Below are positions 53,373 to 61,691 of a stretch of DNA of 64,000 bases, in pieces. The position numbers and the translations under genes are program-made. Below the pieces are notes generated by a model, which was not told the origin of the DNA, ran no database searches, and saw only the letters and a program-made list of their open reading frames with translations. Each line of letters begins with the position of its first letter. Position 1 is the first letter of the stretch. This stretch comes from Seohaeicola zhoushanensis. GTDB lineage: Bacteria > Pseudomonadota > Alphaproteobacteria > Rhodobacterales > Rhodobacteraceae. Location: NCBI RefSeq assembly GCF_014656415.1, contig NZ_BNCJ01000001.1:393414-457413 (forward strand), written 5' to 3'.

Positions 53373-54206
53373 TCAGGCGGTCTGCATCGCCTCGGCGCTG
53401 GCGTAGACGCGGCGGCGCTTTTCCTCGATCAGTTCGGCGATGCGCGACATCGCCAGCCCGCGCATCATCATGCTGGCGGGCAGGAAGGCCCAGGCGCTGA
53501 GCAGCCAGATGCGGGTCTTCGGGTCTTCCATCGAGAGCGGCTCGAAATTGTCGGAGACCAGCTTGATCAGCGCCGGAACGAAGAAGGGCGCGAGGAAACC
53601 GACGATCATGTTGATCCGCCCATCGCGCTGGAGACGGTGCACCACGTCGCCGCCAGTGGTGGGGTCGAACAGCGGCAGGTTCACCCAGACGTTGAAGGCG
53701 CCGCTGCTGGTGGGCCAGCCCATCACGCGGACCGAGATCAGGAAGGCGATCACGGTGAGCATCGCGATGACATAGGAGACGCCGGCCGCGATGCGCACCG
53801 CGTCGACGGTCTGCACGCCGGCCTCGGTCGGCAGCATCAGGATGGCGAGGCGCACCGGCGAATAGGGGAAGTCGGTCAGGTGGCCGATCAGGCCGCCGAG
53901 ACCCGTCAGGAAGGCGGTGAGGCCGCTCGGGTCGGTGGTGTGGCGGGTGATCGTGGTCAGGACGAGGAACATCGCCAGCAGGCAGAAAAAGCGCAGCCGG
54001 TTCAGCGGCGGGGCGTCGCGGAATTCGATGAAGCTCGGGAATTCGGTGTTGTATTCGGCAAAGGTCAGCGCGCCGGCAAGGATGGCCAGCAGGGCGATCA
54101 TCTCGGACGCGTCCGTTATGCTGCCGGGCAGCAGCAACGAGGGCGTCGCCACCAGCAGCGCCACCAACAGTCCGCGCAAGGCTGCGCCTGCGATCCGTCC
54201 GATCAC
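53373..54206 (-). CDS. Conserved inner-membrane protein, function unknown
   Basis: 277 residues with about six hydrophobic segments in the first 200 and two more near the C-terminus. I do not recognise a characterised family. Visible features: TM1 at about 8-27, TM2 at 35-50, then a soluble stretch EYNTEFPSFIEFRDAPPLNRL, TM3 near 72-90; a loop with FDPTTGGDVVHRLQRDGRI; and a charged C-terminus. The start is GTG at 54206 preceded by AAGGA. It is convergent with the epimerase-like gene (2 nt between stops) and its upstream region is a 540-bp structured gap. Confidence 0.7.
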   Translation of the reverse strand: MIGRIAGAALRGLLVALLVATPSLLLPGSITDASEMIALLAILAGALTFAEYNTEFPSFIEFRDAPPLNRLRFFCLLAMFLVLTTITRHTTDPSGLTAFLTGLGGLIGHLTDFPYSPVRLAILMLPTEAGVQTVDAVRIAAGVSYVIAMLTVIAFLISVRVMGWPTSSGAFNVWVNLPLFDPTTGGDVVHRLQRDGRINMIVGFLAPFFVPALIKLVSDNFEPLSMEDPKTRIWLLSAWAFLPASMMMRGLAMSRIAELIEEKRRRVYASAEAMQTA

Positions 54207-54748
54207 TGTCCGATCCTTTCAATCTGGACGGTCCCGATACATCGCCGGATACCTGTTCCAGTTGAATCCGCCCGTGTCTGGGTGGAATGCCTCATTTTGG
54301 CCTCATTTGTGGCGGCAATTAGAGTGCCGCTCAAGCCATGGCGCCATGACACTTCAAGTTTGAGGCAAAAACGAGGACAAACTGGTGCCTCTTTGCATCA
54401 ATTTTTGTGTCTTCTAGGCGACTGTCACGAAAGAGGCACCAAATCTGGTGGGCCGGGGAAAAATGCCGCCCGGTCACTGCCATATTCGCGGCGAAACGAT
54501 CCAGCGGGATTGTTTTCGTTAACGAACAGAACCGCCCCAACATCCTGATATTGAGCGCAAAACAAGATCAGCGCCGGCACAATGCGGCAGAAGCGCGGCG
54601 GGCGATTCTGTCGGGCCTGCCGCAATCGCATGGGCGCGGATGCGGGGCGTTTTGCGGGCTATGTCGGGGGAAGGGGGCCTTGTGCGGGAGGTCATGCCTC
54701 CCGAAGGCAGGGGCGCAGCGGGCCGGCCGGAGCCGACCCACGCGAATG
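54207..54748. other. Structured 542-bp gene-free region
   Basis: No convincing gene. It contains a hairpin GCGGCA-N7-TGCCGC (54312-54330), the 12-bp palindrome CATGGCGCCATG (54337-54348), a 12-bp perfect inverted repeat TGGTGCCTCTTT (54383-54394) and its complement (54430-54441) with 35-nt spacer, the 12-bp palindrome TTCGTTAACGAA (54515-54526), and a 7-bp hairpin CGGGAGG-N5-CCTCCCG (54685-54703). It is AT-richer than the genes around it. It lies between the promoter of the membrane protein gene and the leuD stop, and could hold a non-coding RNA. Confidence 0.4.
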
Positions 54749-55354
54749 TCAGACCCAGGGACGGGCCGCGGCGGCCTTGGCCTCGAAGGCGTCGATCGAG
54801 GCGGCCTTTTCCAGCGTCAGGCCGATATCGTCGAGTCCGTTCAGCAGGCAGTGCTTCTTGAAGCTGTCGACCTCGAAGTGGAACACCTCGCCGTCCGAGG
54901 TGGTCACGGTCTGGGCCGGCAGGTCCACCGTCATGCGGGCGTTGGCGCCCTTCTCGGCGTCCTTCATCAGCACGTCGACCGCTTCCTTCGGCAGCACGAT
55001 CGGCAGGATGCCGTTCTTGAAGCAGTTGTTGAAGAAGATGTCGGCGAAGCTGGTGGAGATCACGCAGCTGATGCCGAAATCCTTGATCGCCCAGGGGGCG
55101 TGTTCACGCGACGAGCCGCAGCCGAAGTTGTCGCCGGCGACGATGATCTGCGCCTCGCGGTACTGCGGCTTGTTCAGCACGAAATCGGGGTTTTCCTTCC
55201 CGTCGCGGTCATAGCGCATCTCGTCGAAGAGGTTCACGCCGAGGCCCGAACGCTTGATGGTCTTCAGGAACTGCTTCGGGATGATCATGTCGGTGTCGAT
55301 GTTGACCAGCGGCATGGGGGCCGCGATCCCGGTGAGTTTTTCGAACTTGTCCAT
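54749..55354 (-). CDS. leuD: 3-isopropylmalate dehydratase small subunit
   Basis: Partner of LeuC in leucine synthesis: isomerises 2-isopropylmalate to 3-isopropylmalate. 201 residues. The conserved [22 protein letters not shown] segment is at the front, [14 protein letters not shown] near residue 78 and the swivel-domain end [15 protein letters not shown] are all present. ATG at 55354 follows AAGGAG. leuB is not directly downstream; the region beyond the stop is empty for 540 bp. It lies downstream of an HdeD-like gene and leuC on the same strand, and may share a transcript. Confidence 0.97.
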   Translation of the reverse strand: MDKFEKLTGIAAPMPLVNIDTDMIIPKQFLKTIKRSGLGVNLFDEMRYDRDGKENPDFVLNKPQYREAQIIVAGDNFGCGSSREHAPWAIKDFGISCVISTSFADIFFNNCFKNGILPIVLPKEAVDVLMKDAEKGANARMTVDLPAQTVTTSDGEVFHFEVDSFKKHCLLNGLDDIGLTLEKAASIDAFEAKAAAARPWV

Positions 55355-55414
55355 GTCTGTCTCCTTGTCGCCGGGGTGGTCCCCGTCGACGGGTTGAAGG
55401 TGATATGCCGCGCC

Positions 55415-55933
55415 TCAGCGGTCGAGGCGTCGGCTGAAGAGGCCGATGGCGACAAGGCCAGCGCCCTCCGCCAGAAGCTGGATGCCGAGCAGGATGCCGA
55501 GCAGCGAGGTTGCCGCGCTCTGGAAGTCGGTGAAGACCAGAACGCCGATCAGCGTGGATGCGGCCCCTGAGAGGAGCATCAGCCAGAAGAACGGCGTGCC
55601 CGAGAGGCGCGACGAGATCAGCAGGCGGGCGATGCCCATGATAAGGAAGACCACGCCCAGCATCAGGGTGAGCGAGACCGTCCCGGCCAGCGGGTTGGCC
55701 AGCAGCCAGACGCCCGCCACGATGGTCAGAAGCGCCACGAAGGCGTTCCAGAGCCGGTGATGCGCGCCAGGATCCCGGAACAGGAACCAGGCCTGCAGCA
55801 CACCCGAGGCCAGGAACATCGCGCCGACCAGGGTGGTCACCGCGATCGAGGCTGCCAGCGGGTTCGCCAGGGCGAAGATGCCGCCGATGATCAGCAGGAC
55901 GCCGATCACCAGGAGTGCTGTGGATGCCTTCAT
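55415..55933 (-). CDS. HdeD-family (DUF308) membrane protein
   Basis: 172 residues with about six transmembrane helices in three hairpin-like pairs and short loops, the DUF308/HdeD pattern. Repeats of the type ALLVIGVLLIIGGIFALANPLAA and LLTIVAGVWLLANPLAGTVSL are visible. HdeD of E. coli is involved in acid resistance; the biochemical role is not known. It is inserted between leuC and leuD in the same orientation, with 52 and 60 nt gaps, so it may be cotranscribed with leucine genes by position only. Confidence 0.88.
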   Translation of the reverse strand: MKASTALLVIGVLLIIGGIFALANPLAASIAVTTLVGAMFLASGVLQAWFLFRDPGAHHRLWNAFVALLTIVAGVWLLANPLAGTVSLTLMLGVVFLIMGIARLLISSRLSGTPFFWLMLLSGAASTLIGVLVFTDFQSAATSLLGILLGIQLLAEGAGLVAIGLFSRRLDR

Positions 55934-55985
55934 CGCCCTTCTCCTGCCAGGTGGGGTAGGGCGGGGTTCACCCCGCCGCCCCGGT

Positions 55986-57392
55986 TCACATCAGCTCGCG
56001 CACGTCCGTCAGCTTGCCGGTCACCGCCGCCGCCGCCGCCATGGCGGGGGACATCAGGTGGGTGCGGCCCTTGTAGCCCTGACGGCCTTCGAAGTTGCGG
56101 TTCGAGGTCGAGGCGCAGCGTTCGCCCGGTGCCAGCTGGTCCGGGTTCATCGCCAGGCACATCGAGCAGCCCGCGAGGCGCCATTCGAAACCGGCTTCCT
56201 TGAAGATGTCGGCGAGGCCTTCCTCTTCCGCCTGGGCGCGTACCAGGCCCGAGCCCGGAACAACCATGGCGCGGACGCCGTCCTTGATCTTCTTGCCCTT
56301 GAGCACCGCCGCCGCGGCGCGCAGGTCCTCGATCCGGCCGTTGGTGCAGGACCCGATGAAGACGGCGTCGATGGTCACGTCCTGCAGCGGCGTCCCGGGC
56401 TTGAGGCCCATGTATTCCAGCGAGCGTTCGGCCGCGCCGACCTTGCCGCCGGTGAAGTCCGCAGGGCTGGGCACGGTCGCGGTGATCGGCAGCACGTCCT
56501 CGGGCGAGGTGCCCCAGGTGACGACCGGCGCGATGTCCTCGCCCTTCAGGGTGATGACCTTGTCCCAATGGGCGTCTTCATCGGAGAAGAGCGTCTTCCA
56601 CCAGGCCAGGGCGGCCTCCCACTGGGCGCCTTTCGGCGCGTGGGGCTTGCCCATGCAATAGGCGAAGGTCTTCTCGTCCGGGGCGATCAGGCCGGCGCGG
56701 GCGCCGCCTTCGATCGCCATGTTGCAGACGGTCATGCGGCCTTCCATCGACAGGTCGCGGATGGCTTCGCCGCAATATTCGATGACATAGCCGGTGCCGC
56801 CGGCGGTGCCGGTCGCGCCGATCACCGAGAGGGTGATGTCCTTGGCGGTCACACCGGGGCGCAGCTTGCCGGTGATCTCGACCTTCATGTTCTTGGACTT
56901 CTTCTGGATCAGCGTCTGGGTGGCGAGCACATGCTCGACCTCCGAGGTGCCGATGCCATGCGCCAGCGCGCCGAAGGCGCCGTGGGTGGCGGTGTGGCTG
57001 TCACCGCAGACCACGGTCATGCCCGGCAGGGTCCAGCCCTGTTCGGGGCCGACGATGTGGACGATGCCCTGGCGGATGTCCGACACCGGGTAATAGTGCA
57101 CGCCGAAGTCCTTGGCGTTCTTGTCCAGCGCCTCGACCTGGATGCGGCTGTCCTCTGTCATCGTCGCGGCATTGGCGCGGTCGAGCGTGGTCGGCACGTT
57201 GTGGTCCGGCACGGCGATGGTCTTGTCCGGCGCGTGCACCTTGCGGCCTGCCATGCGCAGACCTTCGAAGGCCTGCGGGCTGGTGACCTCGTGGACGAGG
57301 TGGCGGTCGATATAGAGAAGGCAGGTGCCATCTTCGGCCTCGTGGGCCACGTGGGCATCCCAGATCTTGTCGTAGAGCGTCTTGGGGGACAT
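55986..57392 (-). CDS. leuC: 3-isopropylmalate dehydratase large subunit
   Basis: Aconitase-family [4Fe-4S] enzyme, 468 residues, that with LeuD interconverts isopropylmalates in leucine synthesis. The N-terminal [16 protein letters not shown] is standard. Cluster cysteines are visible: one in [17 protein letters not shown] (about residue 351) and the C-x2-C of [13 protein letters not shown] (about 411-414). [21 protein letters not shown] is the substrate-binding block. ATG at 57392 has GAGAGGA upstream. Its 5' region on the minus strand carries a 32-codon ORF and a short hairpin ending in TTT, which may be a leader. Confidence 0.97.
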   Translation of the reverse strand: MSPKTLYDKIWDAHVAHEAEDGTCLLYIDRHLVHEVTSPQAFEGLRMAGRKVHAPDKTIAVPDHNVPTTLDRANAATMTEDSRIQVEALDKNAKDFGVHYYPVSDIRQGIVHIVGPEQGWTLPGMTVVCGDSHTATHGAFGALAHGIGTSEVEHVLATQTLIQKKSKNMKVEITGKLRPGVTAKDITLSVIGATGTAGGTGYVIEYCGEAIRDLSMEGRMTVCNMAIEGGARAGLIAPDEKTFAYCMGKPHAPKGAQWEAALAWWKTLFSDEDAHWDKVITLKGEDIAPVVTWGTSPEDVLPITATVPSPADFTGGKVGAAERSLEYMGLKPGTPLQDVTIDAVFIGSCTNGRIEDLRAAAAVLKGKKIKDGVRAMVVPGSGLVRAQAEEEGLADIFKEAGFEWRLAGCSMCLAMNPDQLAPGERCASTSNRNFEGRQGYKGRTHLMSPAMAAAAAVTGKLTDVRELM

Positions 57393-57458
57393 TGGTCCTC
57401 TCCCGTATTTAGTGAATTGGCTAGGCGAAACGGCGCGGATGCGCCGGCTTGGCTCCTC

Positions 57459-57557
57459 CTAGCGCCGTGCCAGGACGGACCGCGTGTCGCCGTGGAACCG
57501 TTCGCGCAGACGCGCGCGGTCCTGTAGGTTCCGGCCCTGGATCGACAGCAAGCTCAT
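57459..57557 (-). CDS. Candidate 32-residue leader ORF upstream of leuC
   Basis: On the minus strand an ATG at 57557 opens MSLLSIQGRNLQDRARLRE and on to RSVLARR, stop at 57459. Five of 32 residues are leucine, including paired UUG CUG at codons 3-4 and a CTA. AAGGG is only two bases before the ATG. After the stop, CGGCGC (57446-57441 on the minus strand) pairs with 57436-57431 around a 4-nt loop and is followed by TTT. This would fit leucine-type attenuation, but leucine content is modest and an alternative antiterminator is not obvious. Confidence 0.3.
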   Translation of the reverse strand: MSLLSIQGRNLQDRARLRERFHGDTRSVLARR

Positions 57558-57669
57558 GGCCCTTCAGATACAGTCGCGCGTCTCGCCAATCAAGCGGCGA
57601 AGTGGGATGACCGGCTGGCTTGCCTGACCGCGCCATCCCGTGCATCCTGATCCGCAGGACGGGAGGCGC

Positions 57670-59019
57670 ATGGACGAACTCATCGCAACCAAGACGATCT
57701 CGACCCTGCTGGGGGACTTCTGGTCGCTGTTCTGGACCCAGGTGCAGCTCTTCCTGCTGCCGGGCTGGCGGCAGTATCAACTTGGCATCATCCTTGCGCT
57801 TGTCCTTGCCGCATGGCTGCTGCGGCTCTTCTTCGAGCCGCGGCTCGATCTCTGGGCGCGCAGCCGCGAGGGCTGGCCGAAGTGGCGGCTGCGTCTGCTG
57901 ATCCAGCTGCGCCAGCGGCTGGGGCTGTTCTGCTATGCCGTGCTGGCCTGGATCGTCTACGGCGTTATGCAGCAGGCGACATGGCCATCGCGCAGCTACC
58001 TGATCGGAGTGGCGGCGGCCATCGTCACCGTCTGGGTGCTGGTCGGCCTGCTGTCGCGCCTCGTGCGCAACACCACGCTGCGCCGGATCGTGGCCTGGGG
58101 CCTGTGGATCTATGGCACGCTCTTTGCGCTGGGCCTCGACGACGATGTCGGGCGGATCCTGGACGAGGCCTCGGTGAGTGTCGGCGACGTCACCCTCTCG
58201 CTGCTGACGCTGCTGAAGGCGGCGGTGCTGATCGCGCTGCTGCTGACCGTCGCGCGGCTTGCCACGCAGCGCGCCGCCCGCGCCCTCGACCGTAACGAGG
58301 ATATCTCGCCCTCGATGGCCGTGCTGGCGACCAAGGCGGTGCAGGTGCTGGTCTACGGCTTTGTCTTCCTGGTCTCGATCCGGTCGCTGGGCGTCGACCT
58401 GACCGGCTTCGCGGTGCTGTCGGGGGCCATTGGCGTCGGCATCGGTTTCGGCCTGCAGAAGGTGGTGTCGAACCTGGTGAGCGGCATCATCATCCTGCTC
58501 GACAAGTCGATCAAGCCCGGCGACGTAATCTCGCTGGGGGATACCTTCGGCTGGATCGGCAGCCTGGGCGCGCGTTATGTCTCGGTGGTCACGCGGGACG
58601 GCAAGGAATACCTGATCCCGAACGAGGATCTGATCACCAGCCAGGTGGTCAACTGGTCCTATTCCGACGCCTACGTGCGGCTCGACCTGTTCTTCGGGAC
58701 GTCCTACAACGACGACCCGCACAAGGTGCGCAAGGTCGCCGTCGAGGCGGCCGAGACGGTGGGGCGGGTGCTGTCGCATCCGGCGCGGCCGGTCTGTCAC
58801 ATCGTCGGCTTCGGCGACAGCAGCGTCGACTTCGTGCTGCGCTTCTGGATCGCCGATCCGGCGGGAGGCTTGACCAATATCAAGGGGCAGGTCTACCTGG
58901 CGCTCTGGGATGCCTTCAAGGCCAACGGTTTCTCGATTCCCTTCCCGCAGCGCGAGGTCCGGGTGCTCGAGGGATCGACACTTGAAACCCGTCCACGAGG
59001 TGCCGACCTGCCCGATTGA
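57670..59019 (+). CDS. MscS-family mechanosensitive channel
   Basis: 449 residues. Several transmembrane helices fill residues about 35-270. The pore-lining TM3 and beta domain are recognised by GFAVLSGAIGVGIGFGLQKVVSNLVSGIIILLDKSIKPGD, followed by RYVSVVTRDGKEYLIPNEDLI and the C-terminal cage region. Channels of this group open on membrane tension and release solutes during hypo-osmotic shock; the long N-terminal membrane region is like the multi-TM MscS subfamilies. ATG at 57670 is preceded by GGGAGG; an upstream GTG at 57640 has no ribosome site. It is divergent from leuC. Confidence 0.93.
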   Translation: MDELIATKTISTLLGDFWSLFWTQVQLFLLPGWRQYQLGIILALVLAAWLLRLFFEPRLDLWARSREGWPKWRLRLLIQLRQRLGLFCYAVLAWIVYGVMQQATWPSRSYLIGVAAAIVTVWVLVGLLSRLVRNTTLRRIVAWGLWIYGTLFALGLDDDVGRILDEASVSVGDVTLSLLTLLKAAVLIALLLTVARLATQRAARALDRNEDISPSMAVLATKAVQVLVYGFVFLVSIRSLGVDLTGFAVLSGAIGVGIGFGLQKVVSNLVSGIIILLDKSIKPGDVISLGDTFGWIGSLGARYVSVVTRDGKEYLIPNEDLITSQVVNWSYSDAYVRLDLFFGTSYNDDPHKVRKVAVEAAETVGRVLSHPARPVCHIVGFGDSSVDFVLRFWIADPAGGLTNIKGQVYLALWDAFKANGFSIPFPQREVRVLEGSTLETRPRGADLPD

Positions 59020-59073
59020 TGGCATTCCCGCCGCATAAATAGGCAGGAACCGCTGGCGGGGTCTCGGGGTTCA

Positions 59074-59102
59074 TTGAAATGACACGGTGGAATTGCTAGA
59101 TT
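59074..59102 (+). promoter_or_regulatory. Candidate promoter of rsfS-rlmH
   Basis: TTGAAA (59074-59079), 17-nt spacer, TAGATT (59097-59102) preceded by TGC (extended -10). The spacing is optimal and the -10 shares TGCTAGA with the proposed ahcY promoter. The leader to the CTG start at 59162 would be about 50 nt. Confidence 0.5.
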
Positions 59103-59147
59103 TATCCCATGCCCGGCGCCGCGGGCACTGTATCCGGCGCGCCCCAT

Positions 59148-59164
59148 AGGAGGACGACGTTCTG
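59148..59164 (+). promoter_or_regulatory. Strong ribosome site before an in-frame CTG (probable rsfS start)
   Basis: AGGAGG (59148-59153) is a perfect Shine-Dalgarno sequence with eight bases to CTG at 59162-59164, which is in frame with rsfS and adds 15 codons (LTLHTLAATAADDRA) before the GTG at 59207. No ATG, GTG or TTG lies at this distance, and no ribosome site precedes the GTG. The CTG is therefore the better start. Confidence 0.5.
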
Positions 59165-59206
59165 ACACTTCACACCCTGGCGGCGACTGCCGCTGACGAC
59201 CGGGCC

Positions 59207-59566
59207 GTGTATCTCGCGGCCGATAGCGTGCCCGACAGCGAGACGCTGCTGGCCCGCATCCTCGCTTCCCTCGATGACGACAAGGCCGAAGACGTCGTGC
59301 AGATCGACCTGCGCGGCAAGACCTCGATCGGCGATTACATGGTGATCGCATCGGGGCGTTCGACCCGCCAGGTCGCAGCGATGGCACAGAACCTGACCGA
59401 CCGGCTCAAGCAGGACTACGGTCTGATCTGCCGCGTCGAAGGCAAGGAGATCGGTGACTGGGTCCTGATCGACGCTGACGATGTCATCGTGCACCTGTTC
59501 CGTCCGGAAGTGCGCGAATTCTACCAGCTGGAAAAGATGTGGATGCCGAAGGCGCCGAGCGCCTGA
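59207..59566 (+). CDS. rsfS: Ribosomal silencing factor RsfS
   Basis: Binds ribosomal protein uL14 and blocks 30S-50S joining, lowering translation in starvation. From the GTG at 59207 it has 119 residues. The domain (Oligomerisation/Iojap fold) is clear: ILASLDDDKAEDVVQIDLRGK, IGDYMVIASGRSTRQV, EGKEIGDWVLIDADDVIVHLF and REFYQLEKMW. A better ribosome site points to a CTG start at 59162, adding 15 residues that are not part of the domain. It is followed by rlmH 43 nt later, the usual pairing. Confidence 0.93.
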   Translation: MYLAADSVPDSETLLARILASLDDDKAEDVVQIDLRGKTSIGDYMVIASGRSTRQVAAMAQNLTDRLKQDYGLICRVEGKEIGDWVLIDADDVIVHLFRPEVREFYQLEKMWMPKAPSA

Positions 59567-59609
59567 GCCAACGGCATCCGCCGCCCAGCGCGGTCTGAAA
59601 GACCCTTTC

Positions 59610-60080
59610 ATGCGCGTCTCCATCTGCGCGGTCGGCCGTTTGCGTGCCGGCCCCGAGAAGACCCTCATCGACGATTACCTCACACGGTTCGACCGGACCG
59701 GTCGGCCGCTGGGCCTTGGCCCGGCGAAGCTGGTCGAAGTCGAGGACCGCAGGGGCGGCGGCATGGCCGCCGAGGCCGAGCTGCTGCGTCGGGCGGTACC
59801 CTCGGGCGCGCTGGTCTGCGTGCTGGACGAGCGCGGCAAGGTGCTGAGCTCTCCCGATTTCGCCGACAGGCTCGCCGGCTGGCGCGATGCCGGGCGGCAG
59901 GACCTGGCGCTGGTGATCGGCGGGGCCGACGGGATCGACCCTTCGCTGCGCGCCGAGGCGGGCTTCGCGCTGTCCTTCGGGGCGATGGTCTGGCCGCATA
60001 TGCTGGTGCGGGTGATGCTGACCGAACAGCTCTATCGCGCGGCAACGATTCTGGCGGGCGGGCCCTATCACCGGGTCTGA
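59610..60080 (+). CDS. rlmH: 23S rRNA pseudouridine1915 N3-methyltransferase RlmH
   Basis: Methylates N3 of pseudouridine 1915 in helix 69 of 23S rRNA on the assembled 70S ribosome. 156 residues, SPOUT family with the trefoil knot motif near the C-terminus: LALVIGGADGIDPSLRAEAGFALSFGAMVWPHMLVRVMLTEQLYRA (about residues 105-150). The final GGPYHR(V) is invariant in the family. The ATG at 59610 gives MRVSICAVGRLRAGPEK, the standard start. It is coupled in position to rsfS. Downstream genes are unrelated small secreted proteins. Confidence 0.96.
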   Translation: MRVSICAVGRLRAGPEKTLIDDYLTRFDRTGRPLGLGPAKLVEVEDRRGGGMAAEAELLRRAVPSGALVCVLDERGKVLSSPDFADRLAGWRDAGRQDLALVIGGADGIDPSLRAEAGFALSFGAMVWPHMLVRVMLTEQLYRAATILAGGPYHRV

Positions 60081-60207
60081 AGGCACGTCGGATTGGCGCT
60101 AATTGCCCCGCTTCTGCCTGATTCGAGTCCCAAACCCGTCGCAGTGCTGGCGCATCATCGTGTCTGAAGTCGCATGTTTCGGTTCACAACCAGTGACAGG
60201 ATATTCG

Positions 60208-60471
60208 ATGAAGACGCGCCTCGTGACTGCCGCACTGCTCTGCCTTCTCGCTGCGCCCGCCATCGGGCAAAGCTGCCAGGTGCTTGGCACCCAGGTCATC
60301 TGTTCCGAAGCCATGGCCGATCGGATCGCCGCCAACCCCGCGCTTTACGGCCAGCTTGCCTGGGATCCGCAGCCTGTCGTCGTGCCTGCCTCGGCAGAGG
60401 CGGTCAGTGCCACCCTTGCAGACCAGGAGCCCGCCTGCCACCCGTCGACGGCCAGGCCCGTCTGCAACTGA
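60208..60471 (+). CDS. Small secreted cysteine-containing protein, function unknown
   Basis: 87 residues, unrecognised. A signal peptide covers about 1-20 (KTRLVTAALLCLLAAPAIGQ). The mature part of about 67 residues has four cysteines (SCQVLGTQVICSE and, at the end, ACHPSTARPVCN), arranged as two pairs that could form disulfides. ATG at 60208 has CAGGA upstream. It follows rlmH by 127 nt and is convergent with another small secreted protein. Codon use fits the genome, so it is probably expressed. Confidence 0.6.
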   Translation: MKTRLVTAALLCLLAAPAIGQSCQVLGTQVICSEAMADRIAANPALYGQLAWDPQPVVVPASAEAVSATLADQEPACHPSTARPVCN

Positions 60472-60510
60472 CGCCGCCACGGGCGTAGGGCGGGCATTTG
60501 CCCGCCGCAC

Positions 60511-60864
60511 CTAGCGCAGTTTCACGCGGTAACGCTCGCCGCCCCAGCCGTCGCGCAGGCAGCGCGGTTCAATCCAGACCTCCTTGACCGACCGTGGAAC
60601 TGCAACGCCCGACAGCGAGCGGGTGAAGGGCTGTTCCGTCTCGTGCGGATGCGCCAGAACGCGCAGGCCGAGTTCGTGACCTTCGGCATCAAGGATCCGC
60701 CAGGCATCTGCGTAGTGGTCCCAGCCGGTATCGGGATGCGCAACAGTTACGTCGAAACGCCAGGTGCCACCCTGGTGTTCGGCGGTCACATGGCGGATCA
60801 CCGGCGCATCGGCAAGGGCGGGGCAGGCGGCGAGACAGGCCAGAAGCGCGGTGCGGAACGTCAT
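60511..60864 (-). CDS. Small secreted protein, function unknown
   Basis: 117 residues with a signal peptide at about 1-18 (ALLACLAACPALA before DAP). The mature domain is predicted to be beta-sandwich-like: VIRHVTAEHQGGTWRFDVTVAHPDTGWDHYADAWRIL, then LGLRVLAHPHETEQPFTRSL and a final strand EVWIEPRCLRDGWGG. Two cysteines lie in or near the signal; one remains near the C-terminus. The pattern occurs in other Rhodobacterales as far as I recall, always of unknown role. It is downstream of and convergent with the gene at 60208 and near a DUF599 membrane gene on the same strand. Confidence 0.7.
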   Translation of the reverse strand: MTFRTALLACLAACPALADAPVIRHVTAEHQGGTWRFDVTVAHPDTGWDHYADAWRILDAEGHELGLRVLAHPHETEQPFTRSLSGVAVPRSVKEVWIEPRCLRDGWGGERYRVKLR

Positions 60865-60899
60865 GGGCGCAGTCTAGCCGATCGCGCCTGGTAGCGGGA

Positions 60900-61610
60900 T
60901 CAGAGATCGCCGCCGGACCGTGCCATGAGCAGGATTGCGCGCGAATGGGAGGCGAGTTCCCGCCGCCACAGGATGGCGGTGGTCACGATCGCGGCACCGG
61001 CCAGCGCCAGCGGGCCCAGCAGCCAGGCCACGCAGGCCAGGGCGTAATAGGTCGAGCGCATTCCGTGGTTGAAGCTGCGCGCGGCGGTGTTGGACAGCGC
61101 CGCCGTCTGCTCGGCCTTGTTGGCGGCGGCCGGATTGTCGGGCTCGTTCGGGACCGAGGCCATCAGCACCGCACAATAGCCGAAGAGGCGATGCGCCCAG
61201 ACGTATTTCAGGAAGGAGTTGGCGAGGAAGAGCAGGATCACGATGATCTTCACCTCCCAGACGATCGCCGGAACATCGGCCGAGGTCAGGTCGGCAGCGA
61301 CGCCCGCCAGCCGCTCGGTATTGCCGATCAGCGCCAGCCCGCCGCCGATGGCGATCATCGAGGCCGAGGCGAAGAAGGCGGTGCCCTGCCGCAGGATGCT
61401 GAGCATCTGCGAGTCGAGCAGTCGCGGCTGGCGGGTCAGCATCACGCGCATCCAGTCGTGCCGGAAGCCTTCCATCAGGATCGAGACCGATACCCGACGG
61501 GCGCGGGGGTTCTCGATTCGCCAGCTGATCCAGAGCCATAGGCCGACCAGCAGCGCCAGCGCGGCGTAATCCAGGCCGGAAAAAATGCTCAACCGTTCGG
61601 TCAAGGTCAT
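60900..61610 (-). CDS. DUF599-family membrane protein
   Basis: About 236 residues with four transmembrane helices: about 12-28, 83-102, 118-140 and 190-215. Conserved DUF599 segments are present, such as RHDWMRVMLTRQPRLLDSQMLSILRQGTAFFASASMIAIGGGLALI and the FNHGMRSTYYALACVAWLLGP region. The family is found across proteobacteria with no known activity. ATG at 61610 has a modest GAG upstream; the frame opens at 61655 without a better site. It is divergent from glcD; the region between starts holds a perfect palindrome. Confidence 0.85.
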   Translation of the reverse strand: MTLTERLSIFSGLDYAALALLVGLWLWISWRIENPRARRVSVSILMEGFRHDWMRVMLTRQPRLLDSQMLSILRQGTAFFASASMIAIGGGLALIGNTERLAGVAADLTSADVPAIVWEVKIIVILLFLANSFLKYVWAHRLFGYCAVLMASVPNEPDNPAAANKAEQTAALSNTAARSFNHGMRSTYYALACVAWLLGPLALAGAAIVTTAILWRRELASHSRAILLMARSGGDL

Positions 61611-61656
61611 GTTAGACTCGCGTTTGCCTCTGCATCCGGCTTGCCGATCCCTCATA

Positions 61657-61677
61657 TTGGTAATATTAAATTACCAA
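61657..61677. promoter_or_regulatory. Perfect palindrome upstream of glcD (GntR-type operator candidate)
   Basis: TTGGTAAT-ATTAA-ATTACCAA, an 8-bp perfect inverted repeat with 5-nt centre, 15 bases before the glcD ATG. It overlaps the ribosome-site region and an AT-rich stretch likely to be the promoter. The GGT...ACC core resembles operators of FadR/GlcC-type GntR regulators, which control glycolate genes in other bacteria. No regulator gene is visible next to it in the window. Confidence 0.55.
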
Positions 61678-61691
61678 AATTGGAGATTGCC

